DNA of 64,000 bases, taken from Lacinutrix algicola (GTDB taxonomy: Bacteria; Bacteroidota; Bacteroidia; Flavobacteriales; Flavobacteriaceae). The notes below the pieces were generated by a model that saw nothing but the letters and a program-made list of their open reading frames with translations, searched no databases and was not told the DNA's origin. The translations under genes were made by a program, and so were the position numbers. Location: the NCBI RefSeq assembly GCF_001418085.1, contig NZ_LIQH01000038.1:62001-126000 (forward strand). Direction: 5' to 3'. Of the stretch, positions 39,002-48,368 are shown one piece after another (within the stretch, counting starts at the first letter, position 1; each line of letters starts with the position of its first letter).

Positions 39002-39244
39002 CTATTCGCTAGTTTCTAATTCTCCACGAACTGTTTCTACAATTTGTTTTGCAATAACAATTTCACTTTCATGAACGTAAACTTCGGGTTGCCCAATTAA
39101 GGATGCTCCAAATCCAGCTAATCGACCAGATTCTGTTTCGTCTTTAATTACTGGATTTATGCCTTTGTCTTCCAAACGTTGTTTTATTACTTGAACAATA
39201 ATAGTTCCGCCTGTGTAAATTTTTATGTATTCTGAATCATTCAT
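39002..39244 (-). CDS. DUF2007 domain protein (putative signal-transducing protein)
   Basis: An 80-residue cytoplasmic protein with the compact alpha-beta DUF2007 fold: KIYTGGTIIVQVIKQRLEDK, followed by GINPVIKDET and QPEVYVHESEIVIAKQIV. The family is related to the PII-like signal domain in shape and is widespread, but its function is unknown. No operon partner. Confidence 0.8.
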   Translation of the reverse strand: MNDSEYIKIYTGGTIIVQVIKQRLEDKGINPVIKDETESGRLAGFGASLIGQPEVYVHESEIVIAKQIVETVRGELETSE

Positions 39245-39596
39245 AGTTTGTTGTATTAAAGGTTATACTTAAATATACGAAATAATAGGCATAAACTTAC
39301 AGTAGAAAGTATAGTTTAAGTTTATTTTAAGAGATCTAAATTTATGTTTTTATCATATATTATATAAAATTATTGTAAGATGAATATTACGGAAAGGCTA
39401 AAATATAGAATAGTGTTATTCCTTTTTTTTGTTTTTCAGTAAATAATAAACAGGGCATCTTTATAATTTAAGAAGAAAAGGGTAAAGGTATATTAATAGA
39501 AAACCAGATAAGTTACAAAGCAATGATTTTGTAAAGTAGATAAAGTATTAATAGCTAGATAAACTTATAGAATTAAATCGAGTTGATTAGCTAGTT
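39245..39596. other. AT-rich intergenic region, 352 bp
   Basis: No RNA gene, repeat or conserved ORF is recognised. The only open frame of note is a 20-codon plus-strand one at about 39380-39442 starting MNITERLK, which lacks a convincing start context or conserved features. Confidence 0.4.
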
Positions 39597-39800
39597 TTAT
39601 TCTGCTTTTAGATAATTGTATATGCTGTAGCCTCCATAAGCAATAAATACAGCAGCAAGTATTAGTCTAAAGTTTCCGTAGTCTATACTATCAACATATA
39701 AATGATTGTATATTCTATAACCTCCAATTGCAATAAAAGCTAAACCGGCAATTAAAGTCCATATGTTTTTTTGCTTGATTTTATTGTTTTGTGTATCCAT
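39597..39800 (-). CDS. Small two-helix membrane protein with internal repeat
   Basis: A 67-residue protein with two hydrophobic segments (about 15-30 and 43-60). Each segment ends in a near-identical phrase, AIGGYRIYN and AYGGYSIYN, so it looks like a duplicated helical hairpin. No family name is known to me; similar small membrane proteins occur in flavobacteria. No adjacent partner. Confidence 0.6.
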   Translation of the reverse strand: MDTQNNKIKQKNIWTLIAGLAFIAIGGYRIYNHLYVDSIDYGNFRLILAAVFIAYGGYSIYNYLKAE

Positions 39801-39885
39801 AGTATTGCTAAATTTGAACTGTTAAATAACAAAAAAAGAGCTTAATTAGTTGAAAATCTAATAAAACTCAATCTTTATATTGTAA

Positions 39886-39923
39886 AAATGCCCAAAAATA
39901 GTATTTAACTTTTTTGGGCATTA
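39886..39923 (-). terminator. Terminator after the 39957 acetyltransferase-like gene
   Basis: On the minus strand AATGCCCAAAAA pairs with TTTTTGGGCATT, followed by T residues. It lies 34 bp after the stop. Confidence 0.75.
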
Positions 39924-39956
39924 CGTAATTGTTTGTCTTGCGTTAAACAGTCTAAA

Positions 39957-40253
39957 TTAAATTCTTAATCCAACAGGAAGTAATTTTTTGTATTGTCTAT
40001 TTCGCCTAATAAATTTAGCGATTTCAGGATTTGTAGGTACAACACTTAAATTTCGTTCTTCAATATTATCGAAAACTAATTTAAGAAAATCAGAGGTAAA
40101 GTTCTCGTCTTTAATCTCTTCAGGGATAATTAACTTAGTAAGGAAGATTTTTCGTTCTTGCAAAGAGTATTCAATCTTAGCAAAGTGATCTCCAATTTTT
40201 AATTCAAATTGACGTAGAAAATCATTGTCAACTAATTCATCAGCATCAGTCAT
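39957..40253 (-). CDS. Small GNAT-like N-acetyltransferase domain protein
   Basis: A 98-residue stand-alone domain. The pattern FELKIGDHFAKIEYSLQERK, IFLTKLIIPEEI and VPTNPEIAKFIRRNRQYKKL matches the short GCN5-related (PF14542-like) domain of about 95 residues. The usual acetyl-CoA loop (GKGxA) is replaced by KDENFTS, so activity is doubtful. Cytoplasmic, substrate unknown. It is divergent from the hydrolase at 40375. Confidence 0.65.
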   Translation of the reverse strand: MTDADELVDNDFLRQFELKIGDHFAKIEYSLQERKIFLTKLIIPEEIKDENFTSDFLKLVFDNIEERNLSVVPTNPEIAKFIRRNRQYKKLLPVGLRI

Positions 40254-40374
40254 AGGAAATAAATTTAATTTATTAATGGTGATTAAAAAATAGTGTGAAC
40301 TATTTTAGTAATTTTACACATCCAAAAGTACGAAAAATTTTCGTGATTCATTTCTAAACATCTGTTAAATACTT

Positions 40375-41037
40375 ATGATTCAAGACATAATACATGTTTA
40401 TTTAATGCCAGGAATGGCAGCAAATCCATCAATTTTTGATAATATAAAATTACCAGAAAATCAGTTTGAATTACATAAGCTAAATTGGGAGATTCCGGTT
40501 AAAAATGAAACGTTAAGTAATTATGCTTTTAAGATGACTAAAAATATAAAGCATAATAATGTAGTACTATTAGGCGTTTCTTTTGGAGGTATCTTGGTTC
40601 AAGAAATGAGTAAGCATATTACTTTAAGAAAGCTTTTTGTAGTTTCTAGTGTAAAAACAAAACATGAGCTTCCAAAAAGGTTCAAAGTATTAAAAGCAAC
40701 AAAAGCTTACAAGTTATTGCCTACACAATTAGCAAGTAATCTAGACTTGTTGGCTAAATTTTCGTTCGGAAATTTAATAAAGAAGCGTATAGATTTGTAC
40801 AAAAAATATCTTTCTGTAAACGATAAGTACTATTTAGATTGGTCTATAGAGCAAGTTATTAATTGGGAACAAGAAAATGTTATTCCAGAGGCTGTTCATA
40901 TCCACGGAGAGAAAGACATGGTTTTTCCTCATAATTGTATAGAAAATTGCATCACGGTAAAGAATGGAACACATATAATGATTATAGATAAATACAAATG
41001 GTTTAATGAAAATTTACCCAAATTAATTTTAGAATAA
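40375..41037 (+). CDS. Alpha/beta hydrolase
   Basis: A 220-residue single-domain hydrolase. The nucleophile elbow is GVSFGG (about 66-71, Ser68), the oxyanion region MPGMAANPSIF lies near the N-terminus, and VHIHGEKDMVFP and NGTHIMII supply the Asp and His. Probably cytoplasmic, since there is no signal peptide. Substrate unknown. The lytic transglycosylase gene follows 44 bp later on the same strand. Confidence 0.82.
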   Translation: MIQDIIHVYLMPGMAANPSIFDNIKLPENQFELHKLNWEIPVKNETLSNYAFKMTKNIKHNNVVLLGVSFGGILVQEMSKHITLRKLFVVSSVKTKHELPKRFKVLKATKAYKLLPTQLASNLDLLAKFSFGNLIKKRIDLYKKYLSVNDKYYLDWSIEQVINWEQENVIPEAVHIHGEKDMVFPHNCIENCITVKNGTHIMIIDKYKWFNENLPKLILE

Positions 41038-41081
41038 AGAAGAATTTATCAGTAAATTATTATAATTTTATAAAAAACGAA

Positions 41082-42017
41082 ATGAAGATGAAAATTGTAC
41101 AAAAAACATTAGCAGGAATTGGCCTTTTATGCCTAGGTGCTTTATTTATAAATGCCTTTCAAGAGCCACCAACAGACGAGAATTTAGAAAAGAAAATTAT
41201 AAACGATTATAACGTCTACGCATTACAAGTTCCCGATTATTTGGAGTTTGCAGGAGAGCGCGTACCTTTAAGCGATCCAGATGTTTTAGAGCGTATGGAT
41301 AAAGAATTATTGGTAAACACTTACTGGCAGTCTAACGGTTTATTAATGTTTAAAAGAGCGCAAAAGTACTTTCCTATTATCGAGCCTATTTTAGCTAAAA
41401 ATGGTATTCCTGATGATTTTAAATATTTAGCAGTAATAGAAAGCGGATTAACAAATGCAAAATCTCCTGCAGGAGCAAGTGGTTTTTGGCAGATTATGAA
41501 AGCAACAGCTAAAGAAAACGGATTAGAAGTAAATACAAATGTAGATGAACGTTATAATCTTGAAATGGCAACACAAGTAGCTTGCGATTATTTAAAGAAA
41601 TCTAAAGAACGTTTAGGAACTTGGACCAATGCTGCTGCTGGATATAATGCTGGTAATTATGGGATTTCTAAAAGGTTAGACGCGCAGAAAGTTGATAATT
41701 ATTACGATTTACTTTTAGGTCAAGAAACAGGTCGTTATGTATTTAGAATTATAGCTTTAAAAGAGATTTTGTCTCACCCTACAAAATACGGATTTAACTT
41801 TAGAACTAAAGATTTGTATTCTTCAATACCAACGTATAAAGTGTCTGTAGATACTGCTGTTACAGATTTTGCACAGTTTGCTAAAGATTTAGGTATTAAC
41901 TATAAAATTTTAAAAATACATAATCCTTGGTTAAGGGAGAACAAGTTAAATAATGCATCAAAAAAGCAGTATTTTATAGATATTCCAGAAAAAGGATATT
42001 ATTCTACAACTCCCTAA
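41082..42017 (+). CDS. Lytic transglycosylase domain protein
   Basis: A 311-residue exported murein-cleaving enzyme. An N-terminal hydrophobic segment (about 8-26) acts as a signal or anchor. The SLT domain has the catalytic E120 in AVIESGLTN, followed by SPAGASGFWQIM and AAGYNAGNYGISKR. It cuts the MurNAc-GlcNAc bond to form 1,6-anhydro ends. The C-terminal region (YKVSVDTAVTDFAQFAKDLG) resembles a LysM-like or MltD-type extension without clear repeats. Its stop abuts the ATG of the cardiolipin synthase gene (0-bp gap). Confidence 0.9.
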   Translation: MKMKIVQKTLAGIGLLCLGALFINAFQEPPTDENLEKKIINDYNVYALQVPDYLEFAGERVPLSDPDVLERMDKELLVNTYWQSNGLLMFKRAQKYFPIIEPILAKNGIPDDFKYLAVIESGLTNAKSPAGASGFWQIMKATAKENGLEVNTNVDERYNLEMATQVACDYLKKSKERLGTWTNAAAGYNAGNYGISKRLDAQKVDNYYDLLLGQETGRYVFRIIALKEILSHPTKYGFNFRTKDLYSSIPTYKVSVDTAVTDFAQFAKDLGINYKILKIHNPWLRENKLNNASKKQYFIDIPEKGYYSTTP

Positions 42018-43475
42018 ATGATAGAAATTTTAAAAGACAATTGGTTTAAATTAATCATTATAGCTAATTATCTATTAGTTATATCTGCTGTTATAACTAT
42101 TTTATTTAGAAATATAAACCCAACAAAAACACTAACATATATTATTGTGCTAGTGTTTTTTCCGTTTTTAGGACTTTTGGTGTATTACTTTTTTGGACAA
42201 GAATATAGAAAAAGTAAAATATTTAATAGGAAGCATATTTTAAACGAGAAAATAATTAAAGACCTTAATAAAGACTTAAGTCAAGATAAAAGAGAACTTC
42301 AAGAATTAGAAGATGAGCTATTAGAAGATAAAATAAAACTAGTAAAACTGCTTCAAGGAAATGATAAATCACCTTTAACAAAATGTAATAAAGTCGAAAT
42401 ACTAAACAACGGAGAAGTTAAGTTTCAACGTTTGTTTGAAGATTTAAAGACTGCAATTCATCATATTCATTTAGAGTATTACATTGTAAAAGACGATAAT
42501 ATCGGTACAGAACTTTTAAATATACTTTGCAAAAAAGCTAAGGATGGAGTAGAGGTAAGATTGAGTGTAGATGATGTTGGATCGGATATTTCTCATAAAA
42601 TGAAACAAAAACTAAAAGATAGTGGTGTTCAGCTTTTTTCTTTTATGCCAGTTCTGTTTCCTAAATTTACAGGGAAAATGAATTACCGTAACCATAGAAA
42701 AATTGCTATTATAGATGGTGCTATTGGTTATTTAGGAGGTATAAATGTATCAGATAATTATGTTAACAAGCCTGATAAAAAAGTCTATTGGAGAGATACG
42801 CATATTCGTATAGAAGGTGAAGCTGTAGTTACTTTACAGGTTCAGTTTTTAACCAATTGGGAGTTTGTTTCAGAGTCTCAAGTAAAAATAATAAAAGATT
42901 ATTTTCCTAATAAAGAATGTAAAGATAATGTAGCAGTACAAATAGCTGCTAGTGGGCCAGATACAGATTGGGCAAATATTATGGAAGTTATGTTTTCGGC
43001 AATTACTTCAGCCAACGATTATATATATTTAACAACACCATATTTTATTCCAAATGATGAGTTTATTATGGCATTGCAAATAGCATCGCGAAGTGGTATT
43101 GATGTTAGATTATTAATTCCAGACGAAAGCGATTCTTGGATAGCAAAACATGCAACCAATTCGTATTTAGAACGTTTGTTTGATGCCAATATAAAAGTGT
43201 ATCGCTACACAAAAGGATTTATACACGCTAAAACAATGGTTGTTGACGATTTGTTTTCAACTATTGGAACTTCAAACATGGATTATAGAAGCTTTAAAAT
43301 TAACTTCGAAATTAACGCTGTTATTTACGATAAGCAGAAGAGTGAAGAGTTAAAAAGTTACTTTATTGAAGACCTTAAAAATGCAAAAGAAATGTATGCG
43401 GAGGATTGGCTAAAAAGATCAAAGCTTAATAAACTAAAAGAAGCCTATTGTAAACTTTGGGCACCATTATTATAA
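42018..43475 (+). CDS. cls: Cardiolipin synthase
   Basis: A 485-residue membrane phospholipase D-type enzyme. Two N-terminal transmembrane helices (about 10-28 and 38-57) are followed by two HKD motifs: H226 in NHRKIAIIDG and H403 in IHAKTMVVDD. It joins two phosphatidylglycerols into cardiolipin in the inner membrane. The start is directly adjacent to the transglycosylase stop, so the two are translationally coupled, pairing wall and membrane remodelling. Confidence 0.93.
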   Translation: MIEILKDNWFKLIIIANYLLVISAVITILFRNINPTKTLTYIIVLVFFPFLGLLVYYFFGQEYRKSKIFNRKHILNEKIIKDLNKDLSQDKRELQELEDELLEDKIKLVKLLQGNDKSPLTKCNKVEILNNGEVKFQRLFEDLKTAIHHIHLEYYIVKDDNIGTELLNILCKKAKDGVEVRLSVDDVGSDISHKMKQKLKDSGVQLFSFMPVLFPKFTGKMNYRNHRKIAIIDGAIGYLGGINVSDNYVNKPDKKVYWRDTHIRIEGEAVVTLQVQFLTNWEFVSESQVKIIKDYFPNKECKDNVAVQIAASGPDTDWANIMEVMFSAITSANDYIYLTTPYFIPNDEFIMALQIASRSGIDVRLLIPDESDSWIAKHATNSYLERLFDANIKVYRYTKGFIHAKTMVVDDLFSTIGTSNMDYRSFKINFEINAVIYDKQKSEELKSYFIEDLKNAKEMYAEDWLKRSKLNKLKEAYCKLWAPLL

Positions 43476-43486
43476 ATAGGTAAAAC

Positions 43487-43520
43487 AAAAAAAAACTCAC
43501 AATTGTGAGCTTTTTTTTAA
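43487..43520. terminator. Bidirectional terminator after cls
   Basis: CTCACAATTGTGAG is a perfect palindrome with A run upstream and T run downstream, shared with the convergent gene at 43545. Confidence 0.8.
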
Positions 43521-43544
43521 TCTATTTTAATGATTTAGCTTTTA

Positions 43545-44126
43545 TTATCTAGAAGCTCTTCTTTGTGCTCTCATAGATCCACCTTGTCCATAATGCTGTT
43601 TTGGAGCACCTTGAGCACGTTTCATATTTGCTTTCATTTCTTTAATTTGATCCTTAAGCATATCATTCTTATCTAATTTTTGAGCTTCGTTAATAAGAAT
43701 AGTAGCCTCTTGCTTCTTACGTTTAGAAAAAGCAATACCAGCTAAGTTTAATTTTGCCATAGCCATATCTTGATCCATGCTTAAACCTAAAGTAACCGCT
43801 TTTTTAAAGTGTTTTTCTGCTGTATTCATATCGCTTTGAGACACCATTATACCTTGTAAATAGTAAAAATATCCTTGTTGCTTAGTTACTAAAGCTGCTT
43901 CAGGATTCTTTATTTTGTTAAGCCATTTTGTAGCACCTGGAAAATCCTGTTTACGTAACTTTAAAAAAGCTAGTAAAATAAATTCATTCTTAAAATATAG
44001 AAATATAAAGATTAGTGCTAAAAAGATAAGCATAATTCCGTTACCAATACCACCTTCGGTAAACTGCCAAACTGCTGTTGCTAGTATTAAACCAGCTATT
44101 ATTAATTTAAATACTTTATTATACAT
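43545..44126 (-). CDS. Membrane protein with tetratricopeptide-like repeats
   Basis: A 193-residue protein with two N-terminal transmembrane helices (about 6-22 and 28-45). A cytoplasmic or periplasmic helical part follows, with a TPR-like unit (KQQGYFYYLQGIMVSQSDMN, AEKHFKKAVTLGLS). The extreme C-terminus is basic and glycine-rich (YGQGGSMRAQRRASR). Function unknown; it may scaffold a membrane complex. The 304-bp gap upstream holds the rpmH promoter and no credible gene. Confidence 0.72.
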   Translation of the reverse strand: MYNKVFKLIIAGLILATAVWQFTEGGIGNGIMLIFLALIFIFLYFKNEFILLAFLKLRKQDFPGATKWLNKIKNPEAALVTKQQGYFYYLQGIMVSQSDMNTAEKHFKKAVTLGLSMDQDMAMAKLNLAGIAFSKRKKQEATILINEAQKLDKNDMLKDQIKEMKANMKRAQGAPKQHYGQGGSMRAQRRASR

Positions 44127-44332
44127 TGTAATGCGTTTTTATTGTTTTTTTTGAAATGCTTATTATCATTTAAGCATTGTATTTATAATATAAGACTGCA
44201 AAGAAACTCATTTTTTCTGAAATACCCATTGTTAAGAATTGGATTTGTGTTTCATTTTAGCCTAATTTTATTGCTAATAGCTTCATATTTAAAAATAAAA
44301 CAAGACTTAATAAAATATTTTTTAAATAAGGT

Positions 44333-44362
44333 TTGTGAAATTAAAAAGTCGTTGTATATTTG
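44333..44362 (+). promoter_or_regulatory. Promoter of rpmH
   Basis: TTG at 44333-44335 and TATATTTG at 44355-44362 are separated by 19 bp, as for the SRP RNA promoter. It lies about 68 bp before the rpmH ATG. Confidence 0.65.
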
Positions 44363-44430
44363 CGCTCAGTTTTAGGGGTCACCCAAAACAATTAGATAGA
44401 TTTTACAATTCAGATTTAAAAAATAAGAAA

Positions 44431-44592
44431 ATGCCAAAAAGAACGTTTCAGCCATCGAAAAGAAAAAGAAGAAATAAACATGGTTTTAGAGAGAGAATGG
44501 CTTCTGCTAATGGTAGAAAGGTATTAGCTCGTAGAAGAGCAAAAGGAAGAAAGAAAATATCTGTTTCATCTGAAACTAGACATAAAAAATAA
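44431..44592 (+). CDS. rpmH: 50S ribosomal protein L34
   Basis: A 53-residue, highly basic ribosomal protein. [20 protein letters not shown] and the central [17 protein letters not shown] are the L34 signature. The ATG at 44431 is the true start; an open frame extends further upstream but lacks L34 character. It is short and monocistronic here, with its own promoter and a terminator. rnpA and yidC, its neighbours in many bacteria, are not adjacent. Confidence 0.97.
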   Translation: MPKRTFQPSKRKRRNKHGFRERMASANGRKVLARRRAKGRKKISVSSETRHKK

Positions 44593-44615
44593 TGATTAAC
44601 AATTGTTAATATATT

Positions 44616-44648
44616 AAAGGCGTTACTTAGGTGTAACGCCTTTTTTTG
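44616..44648 (+). terminator. Terminator after rpmH
   Basis: AAAGGCGTTAC pairs with GTAACGCCTTT across TTAGGT, followed by a T run. Confidence 0.85.
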
Positions 44649-44662
44649 TATCCTAGATTTAC

Positions 44663-44670
44663 TATTTTTG
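44663..44670 (+). promoter_or_regulatory. Promoter -7 element of carB
   Basis: TATTTTTG matches TAnnTTTG, 23 bp before the carB ATG. The upstream TTG is only about 14 bp away, so the -33 element is uncertain. Confidence 0.4.
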
Positions 44671-44692
44671 CATCACATAATAAAAAACTAAA

Positions 44693-47545
44693 ATGCCAAA
44701 GAACTCTAAATTAAAATCGATACTTATTATTGGCTCAGGACCAATTGTAATTGGGCAAGCCTGTGAATTTGACTACTCTGGAACTCAAGCTTTACGCTCA
44801 CTAAGAGAAGATGGAATAGAAACTATTTTAATAAACTCTAATCCAGCAACTATAATGACGGATCCTTCAATGGCGGATCATGTTTATTTGTTGCCTTTAA
44901 CTACAAAGTCGATAGTTAAAATATTAAAAGAACATCCTCATATTGATGCTGTTTTACCAACAATGGGAGGACAAACTGCTTTAAATTTATGTATTGAAGC
45001 AGATGAGAAAGGAATCTGGAAAGATTTCGATGTAGAAATTATAGGTGTTAATATTGACGCTATTAATATTACAGAAGATAGAGAGAAGTTTAGGGAGTTA
45101 ATGCTTGACATAGATATTCCTATGGCACCACAAGCTACTGCTACTTCTTATTTAAAAGGAAAAGAAATTGCTCAAGAATTTGGCTTTCCTTTAATAATTA
45201 GAGCCTCTTTTACTTTAGGTGGAGCAGGAGCTTCATTTGTACATAAAGAAGAAGATTTTGACGAGTTATTAACACGTGGATTAGAAATTTCTCCTATCCA
45301 TGAGGTTATGATTGATAAAGCCTTAATAGGTTGGAAAGAATATGAATTAGAGTTACTTAGAGACTCTAATGATAACGTTGTTATTATTTGTGCTATTGAA
45401 AATATGGATCCTATTGGTATTCATACTGGAGATTCTATAACAGTTGCTCCAGCAATGACATTAAGTGATAAAACGTATCAAAAAATGCGTGATATGGCTA
45501 TCCATATGATGCGTAATATTGGTGATTTTGCAGGTGGTTGTAATGTGCAATTTGCTGTAAGTCCTGATGAAAAGGAAGATATTATTGCTATCGAAATTAA
45601 TCCTCGTGTGTCTAGATCTTCTGCATTGGCTAGTAAAGCAACAGGTTATCCTATTGCTAAAATTGCAGCAAAATTAGCTTTAGGTTACCACTTAGACGAG
45701 TTACAAAACCAAATTACAAAATCTACTTCCGCTTTATTTGAGCCTACTTTAGATTATGTAATTGTTAAAATTCCACGTTGGAACTTTGATAAATTTGAAG
45801 GAAGTGATAGAACTTTAGGTCTTCAAATGAAATCTGTTGGAGAAGTTATGGGAATTGGTAGAAGTTTCCAAGAAGCACTTCATAAAGCGACGCAATCTTT
45901 AGAGATTAAGCGTAACGGATTAGGAGCAGATGGTAAAGGTTATAAAAATTACGATCAAATTATAGAGAAATTAACCAATGCAAGTTGGGATCGTGTATTT
46001 GCTATTTACGATGCGATACAAATGGGAATACCATTAAGTCGTATTCATGAAATTACAAAAATAGACATGTGGTTTCTTAAGCAATATGAAGAATTATATT
46101 TCATAGAAAAAGAAATTTCAACGTTTACAATAGATACTATCCAAAAAGATTTATTGCTTGAAGCAAAGCAAAAAGGATATGGAGATAGACAAATAGCACA
46201 CATGTTAAGCTGTTTGGAAAGTGAAGTTTATAATAAAAGAGAAGAACTAGGTGTAAACAGAGTTTATAAATTAGTAGACACTTGTGCTGCTGAGTTTGAA
46301 GCAAAAACACCTTATTATTATTCTACTTTCGAGAGTGATGTTGAAACTGCAGATGGTAAACGTTTTGCAGATAATGAAAGTATTGTTTCCGATAAGAAAA
46401 AAGTAATTGTTTTAGGTTCTGGACCAAATAGAATTGGACAAGGTATCGAGTTCGATTACTGTTGTGTACATGGTGTTTTAGCTGCTGCTGAATGTGGTTA
46501 CGAAACTATAATGATTAACTGTAATCCAGAAACTGTTTCTACAGATTTTGATACAGCAGATAAATTATATTTCGAGCCTGTATTCTGGGAACATATTTAC
46601 GACATTATTAAACATGAAAAACCGGTTGGTGTTATTGTACAACTTGGTGGGCAAACGGCATTAAAATTAGCAGAGAAATTAGAACGTTACGGTATTAAAA
46701 TACTTGGTACTAGTTTTAAAGCTTTAGATTTAGCTGAAGATAGAGGGTTGTTTTCTAATATGTTAAAAGAAAATAATATTCCTTATCCAGAGTTTGATAT
46801 TGCAACAACCGCTGATGAAGCATCAGCAATTGCAGATGTTTTAGACTTTCCAATTCTAGTAAGACCTTCTTATGTACTTGGTGGGCAAGGCATGAAAATT
46901 GTAATTAACAAGCAAGAATTAGAAGAGCATGTTGTTAGTTTATTAGCACGTATGCCTGGAAATCAGTTGTTATTAGATCATTATTTAGATGGTGCAATAG
47001 AAGCAGAGGCAGATGCTATTTGCGATGGTGAAAATGTTTACATTATTGGTATAATGGAACATATTGAACCTTGTGGTATTCACTCTGGTGATAGTAACTC
47101 TTTACTTCCTCCTTTTAACCTTGGACCTTTAGTAATGCAACAAATTATCGACCATACTAATAAAATTGCTTTAGCACTTAATACAGTAGGTTTAATAAAT
47201 ATTCAATTTGCAGTAAAAGACGATATGGTTTACATTATTGAAGCCAATCCAAGAGCATCTAGAACAGTGCCATTTATAGCAAAAGCATATGGAGAGCCTT
47301 ATGTAAACTACGCTACTAAAGTAATGTTAGGAGAGAAGAAAGTAACCGATTTTAATTTCAATCCGCAGTTAAAAGGATACGCAATTAAGCAACCTGTTTT
47401 TTCTTTTAATAAGTTCCATAATGTAAATAAAAAACTAGGTCCAGAAATGAAAAGTACTGGAGAAAGTATCTTATTTATCGATGACTTAAAAGACGATGAA
47501 TTTTACAATTTATACTCACGTAGAAAAATGTATTTAAGTAAATAA
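44693..47545 (+). CDS. carB: Carbamoyl-phosphate synthase large subunit, lacking the C-terminal regulatory domain
   Basis: A 950-residue ATP-grasp enzyme with two homologous synthetase halves. The first starts at ILIIGSGPIVIGQACEFDYS and the second at VIVLGSGPNRIGQGIEFDYC (about residue 568). Both halves contain the MGGQTALNL/LGGQTALKL motif and ATP-grasp residues (EINPRVSRSSALASK, EANPRASRTVPFIAK). It makes carbamoyl phosphate from glutamine-derived ammonia, bicarbonate and 2 ATP for pyrimidines and arginine. The roughly 120-residue MGS-like allosteric domain after GPEMKSTGE is missing; the protein ends shortly after. carA is not adjacent. Confidence 0.95.
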   Translation: MPKNSKLKSILIIGSGPIVIGQACEFDYSGTQALRSLREDGIETILINSNPATIMTDPSMADHVYLLPLTTKSIVKILKEHPHIDAVLPTMGGQTALNLCIEADEKGIWKDFDVEIIGVNIDAINITEDREKFRELMLDIDIPMAPQATATSYLKGKEIAQEFGFPLIIRASFTLGGAGASFVHKEEDFDELLTRGLEISPIHEVMIDKALIGWKEYELELLRDSNDNVVIICAIENMDPIGIHTGDSITVAPAMTLSDKTYQKMRDMAIHMMRNIGDFAGGCNVQFAVSPDEKEDIIAIEINPRVSRSSALASKATGYPIAKIAAKLALGYHLDELQNQITKSTSALFEPTLDYVIVKIPRWNFDKFEGSDRTLGLQMKSVGEVMGIGRSFQEALHKATQSLEIKRNGLGADGKGYKNYDQIIEKLTNASWDRVFAIYDAIQMGIPLSRIHEITKIDMWFLKQYEELYFIEKEISTFTIDTIQKDLLLEAKQKGYGDRQIAHMLSCLESEVYNKREELGVNRVYKLVDTCAAEFEAKTPYYYSTFESDVETADGKRFADNESIVSDKKKVIVLGSGPNRIGQGIEFDYCCVHGVLAAAECGYETIMINCNPETVSTDFDTADKLYFEPVFWEHIYDIIKHEKPVGVIVQLGGQTALKLAEKLERYGIKILGTSFKALDLAEDRGLFSNMLKENNIPYPEFDIATTADEASAIADVLDFPILVRPSYVLGGQGMKIVINKQELEEHVVSLLARMPGNQLLLDHYLDGAIEAEADAICDGENVYIIGIMEHIEPCGIHSGDSNSLLPPFNLGPLVMQQIIDHTNKIALALNTVGLINIQFAVKDDMVYIIEANPRASRTVPFIAKAYGEPYVNYATKVMLGEKKVTDFNFNPQLKGYAIKQPVFSFNKFHNVNKKLGPEMKSTGESILFIDDLKDDEFYNLYSRRKMYLSK

Positions 47546-47565
47546 TAAACATATTTATTATGTTA

Positions 47566-47604
47566 TAAAAAGTGTGAATTATTTGATAATTCACACTTTT
47601 TTTT
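47566..47604 (+). terminator. Terminator after carB
   Basis: AAAAGTGTGAATTAT pairs with ATAATTCACACTTTT across TTG, with a long T run. Confidence 0.88.
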
Positions 47605-47673
47605 TGTTAATTATTTAATAGTAAATGATTTAAGGTGTTTGTTTTTTTGTATTTTTAATAAAATCATTGAATT

Positions 47674-48309
47674 ATGATAAAAAAATTACTTTTCACACTA
47701 TTAACATTTACAGCACTAAATACATACGGACAAACCGAAACAGTCACTATAGATTGGTCTTTTGGGTCCAATTCTGATGTAATGCCCGCAACTGCAGCAA
47801 ATAATACAGATAGAACCATTGAGGTTGGAGATACTGTAGTTTGGAATTATTATGCCACAGGAACGCATACCGTAACTAGCGAAGCAGGTAGTGCAGAGTC
47901 TTGGGATAGTGGTCTTATAGCATCTGGTTCTGGAGTTACTTACAGTAAAACATTTACTACTGTTGGAGCAAATGCTTATGTGTGTACACCTCACAATGGT
48001 AATATGTACGGAACAATAACGGTAGTAGCAGATGGAACATTAAGTTCTCCTCAATTTGATGCACCAACAAAGTTTTCTATTTTTCCTAATCCAAGTACTA
48101 ATGTTATGAATATTAACATTCCTATGCTAACAGACGAAGGTTTAAAATTGGAGGTATTTAATGTTTTAGGCAAGAAAGTATATGTACAACAGCTAAGTAA
48201 GTTATCGTCGAGCGTCAATATAGCAAAGTGGAATAGTGGATTATACTTGGTAAGACTAACATCGCCAGATCAAGAGATTACTTTAACTAAACGATTTGTA
48301 AAGCTTTAG
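47674..48309 (+). CDS. Plastocyanin/azurin-like cupredoxin with T9SS sorting domain
   Basis: A 211-residue secreted protein: signal peptide (about 1-19, ending TYGQ), a cupredoxin domain (about 22-115) and a type A T9SS sorting domain (FSIFPNPSTN ... WNSGLYLVRL ... TKRFVKL). Copper ligands can be read as His in GTHTV, and Cys, His and Met in YVCTPHNGNMYG, a complete type 1 site. It is probably an electron carrier or copper-binding protein exported to or through the outer membrane by T9SS. Confidence 0.87.
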   Translation: MIKKLLFTLLTFTALNTYGQTETVTIDWSFGSNSDVMPATAANNTDRTIEVGDTVVWNYYATGTHTVTSEAGSAESWDSGLIASGSGVTYSKTFTTVGANAYVCTPHNGNMYGTITVVADGTLSSPQFDAPTKFSIFPNPSTNVMNINIPMLTDEGLKLEVFNVLGKKVYVQQLSKLSSSVNIAKWNSGLYLVRLTSPDQEITLTKRFVKL

Positions 48310-48326
48310 CAGTATAATTTGAATAA

Positions 48327-48364
48327 CAAAAAAAGCCTTCAATTATATTTTGAAGGCTTTTTTG
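48327..48364. terminator. Bidirectional terminator after the cupredoxin gene
   Basis: AAAAGCCTTCAA pairs with TTGAAGGCTTTT around TTATATT, shared with the convergent thioesterase gene. Confidence 0.82.
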
Positions 48365-48368
48365 TTTA

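Noticed and set aside
39380-39442. 20-codon ORF MNITERLK... in the gap at 39.4 kb
   Set aside because: Too short, no recognised start context, no conserved features; likely chance.
44142-44430. Open frames upstream of and reading into rpmH
   Set aside because: The frames lack coherent composition, and one merely extends L34 upstream; the promoter at 44333-44362 lies inside them.
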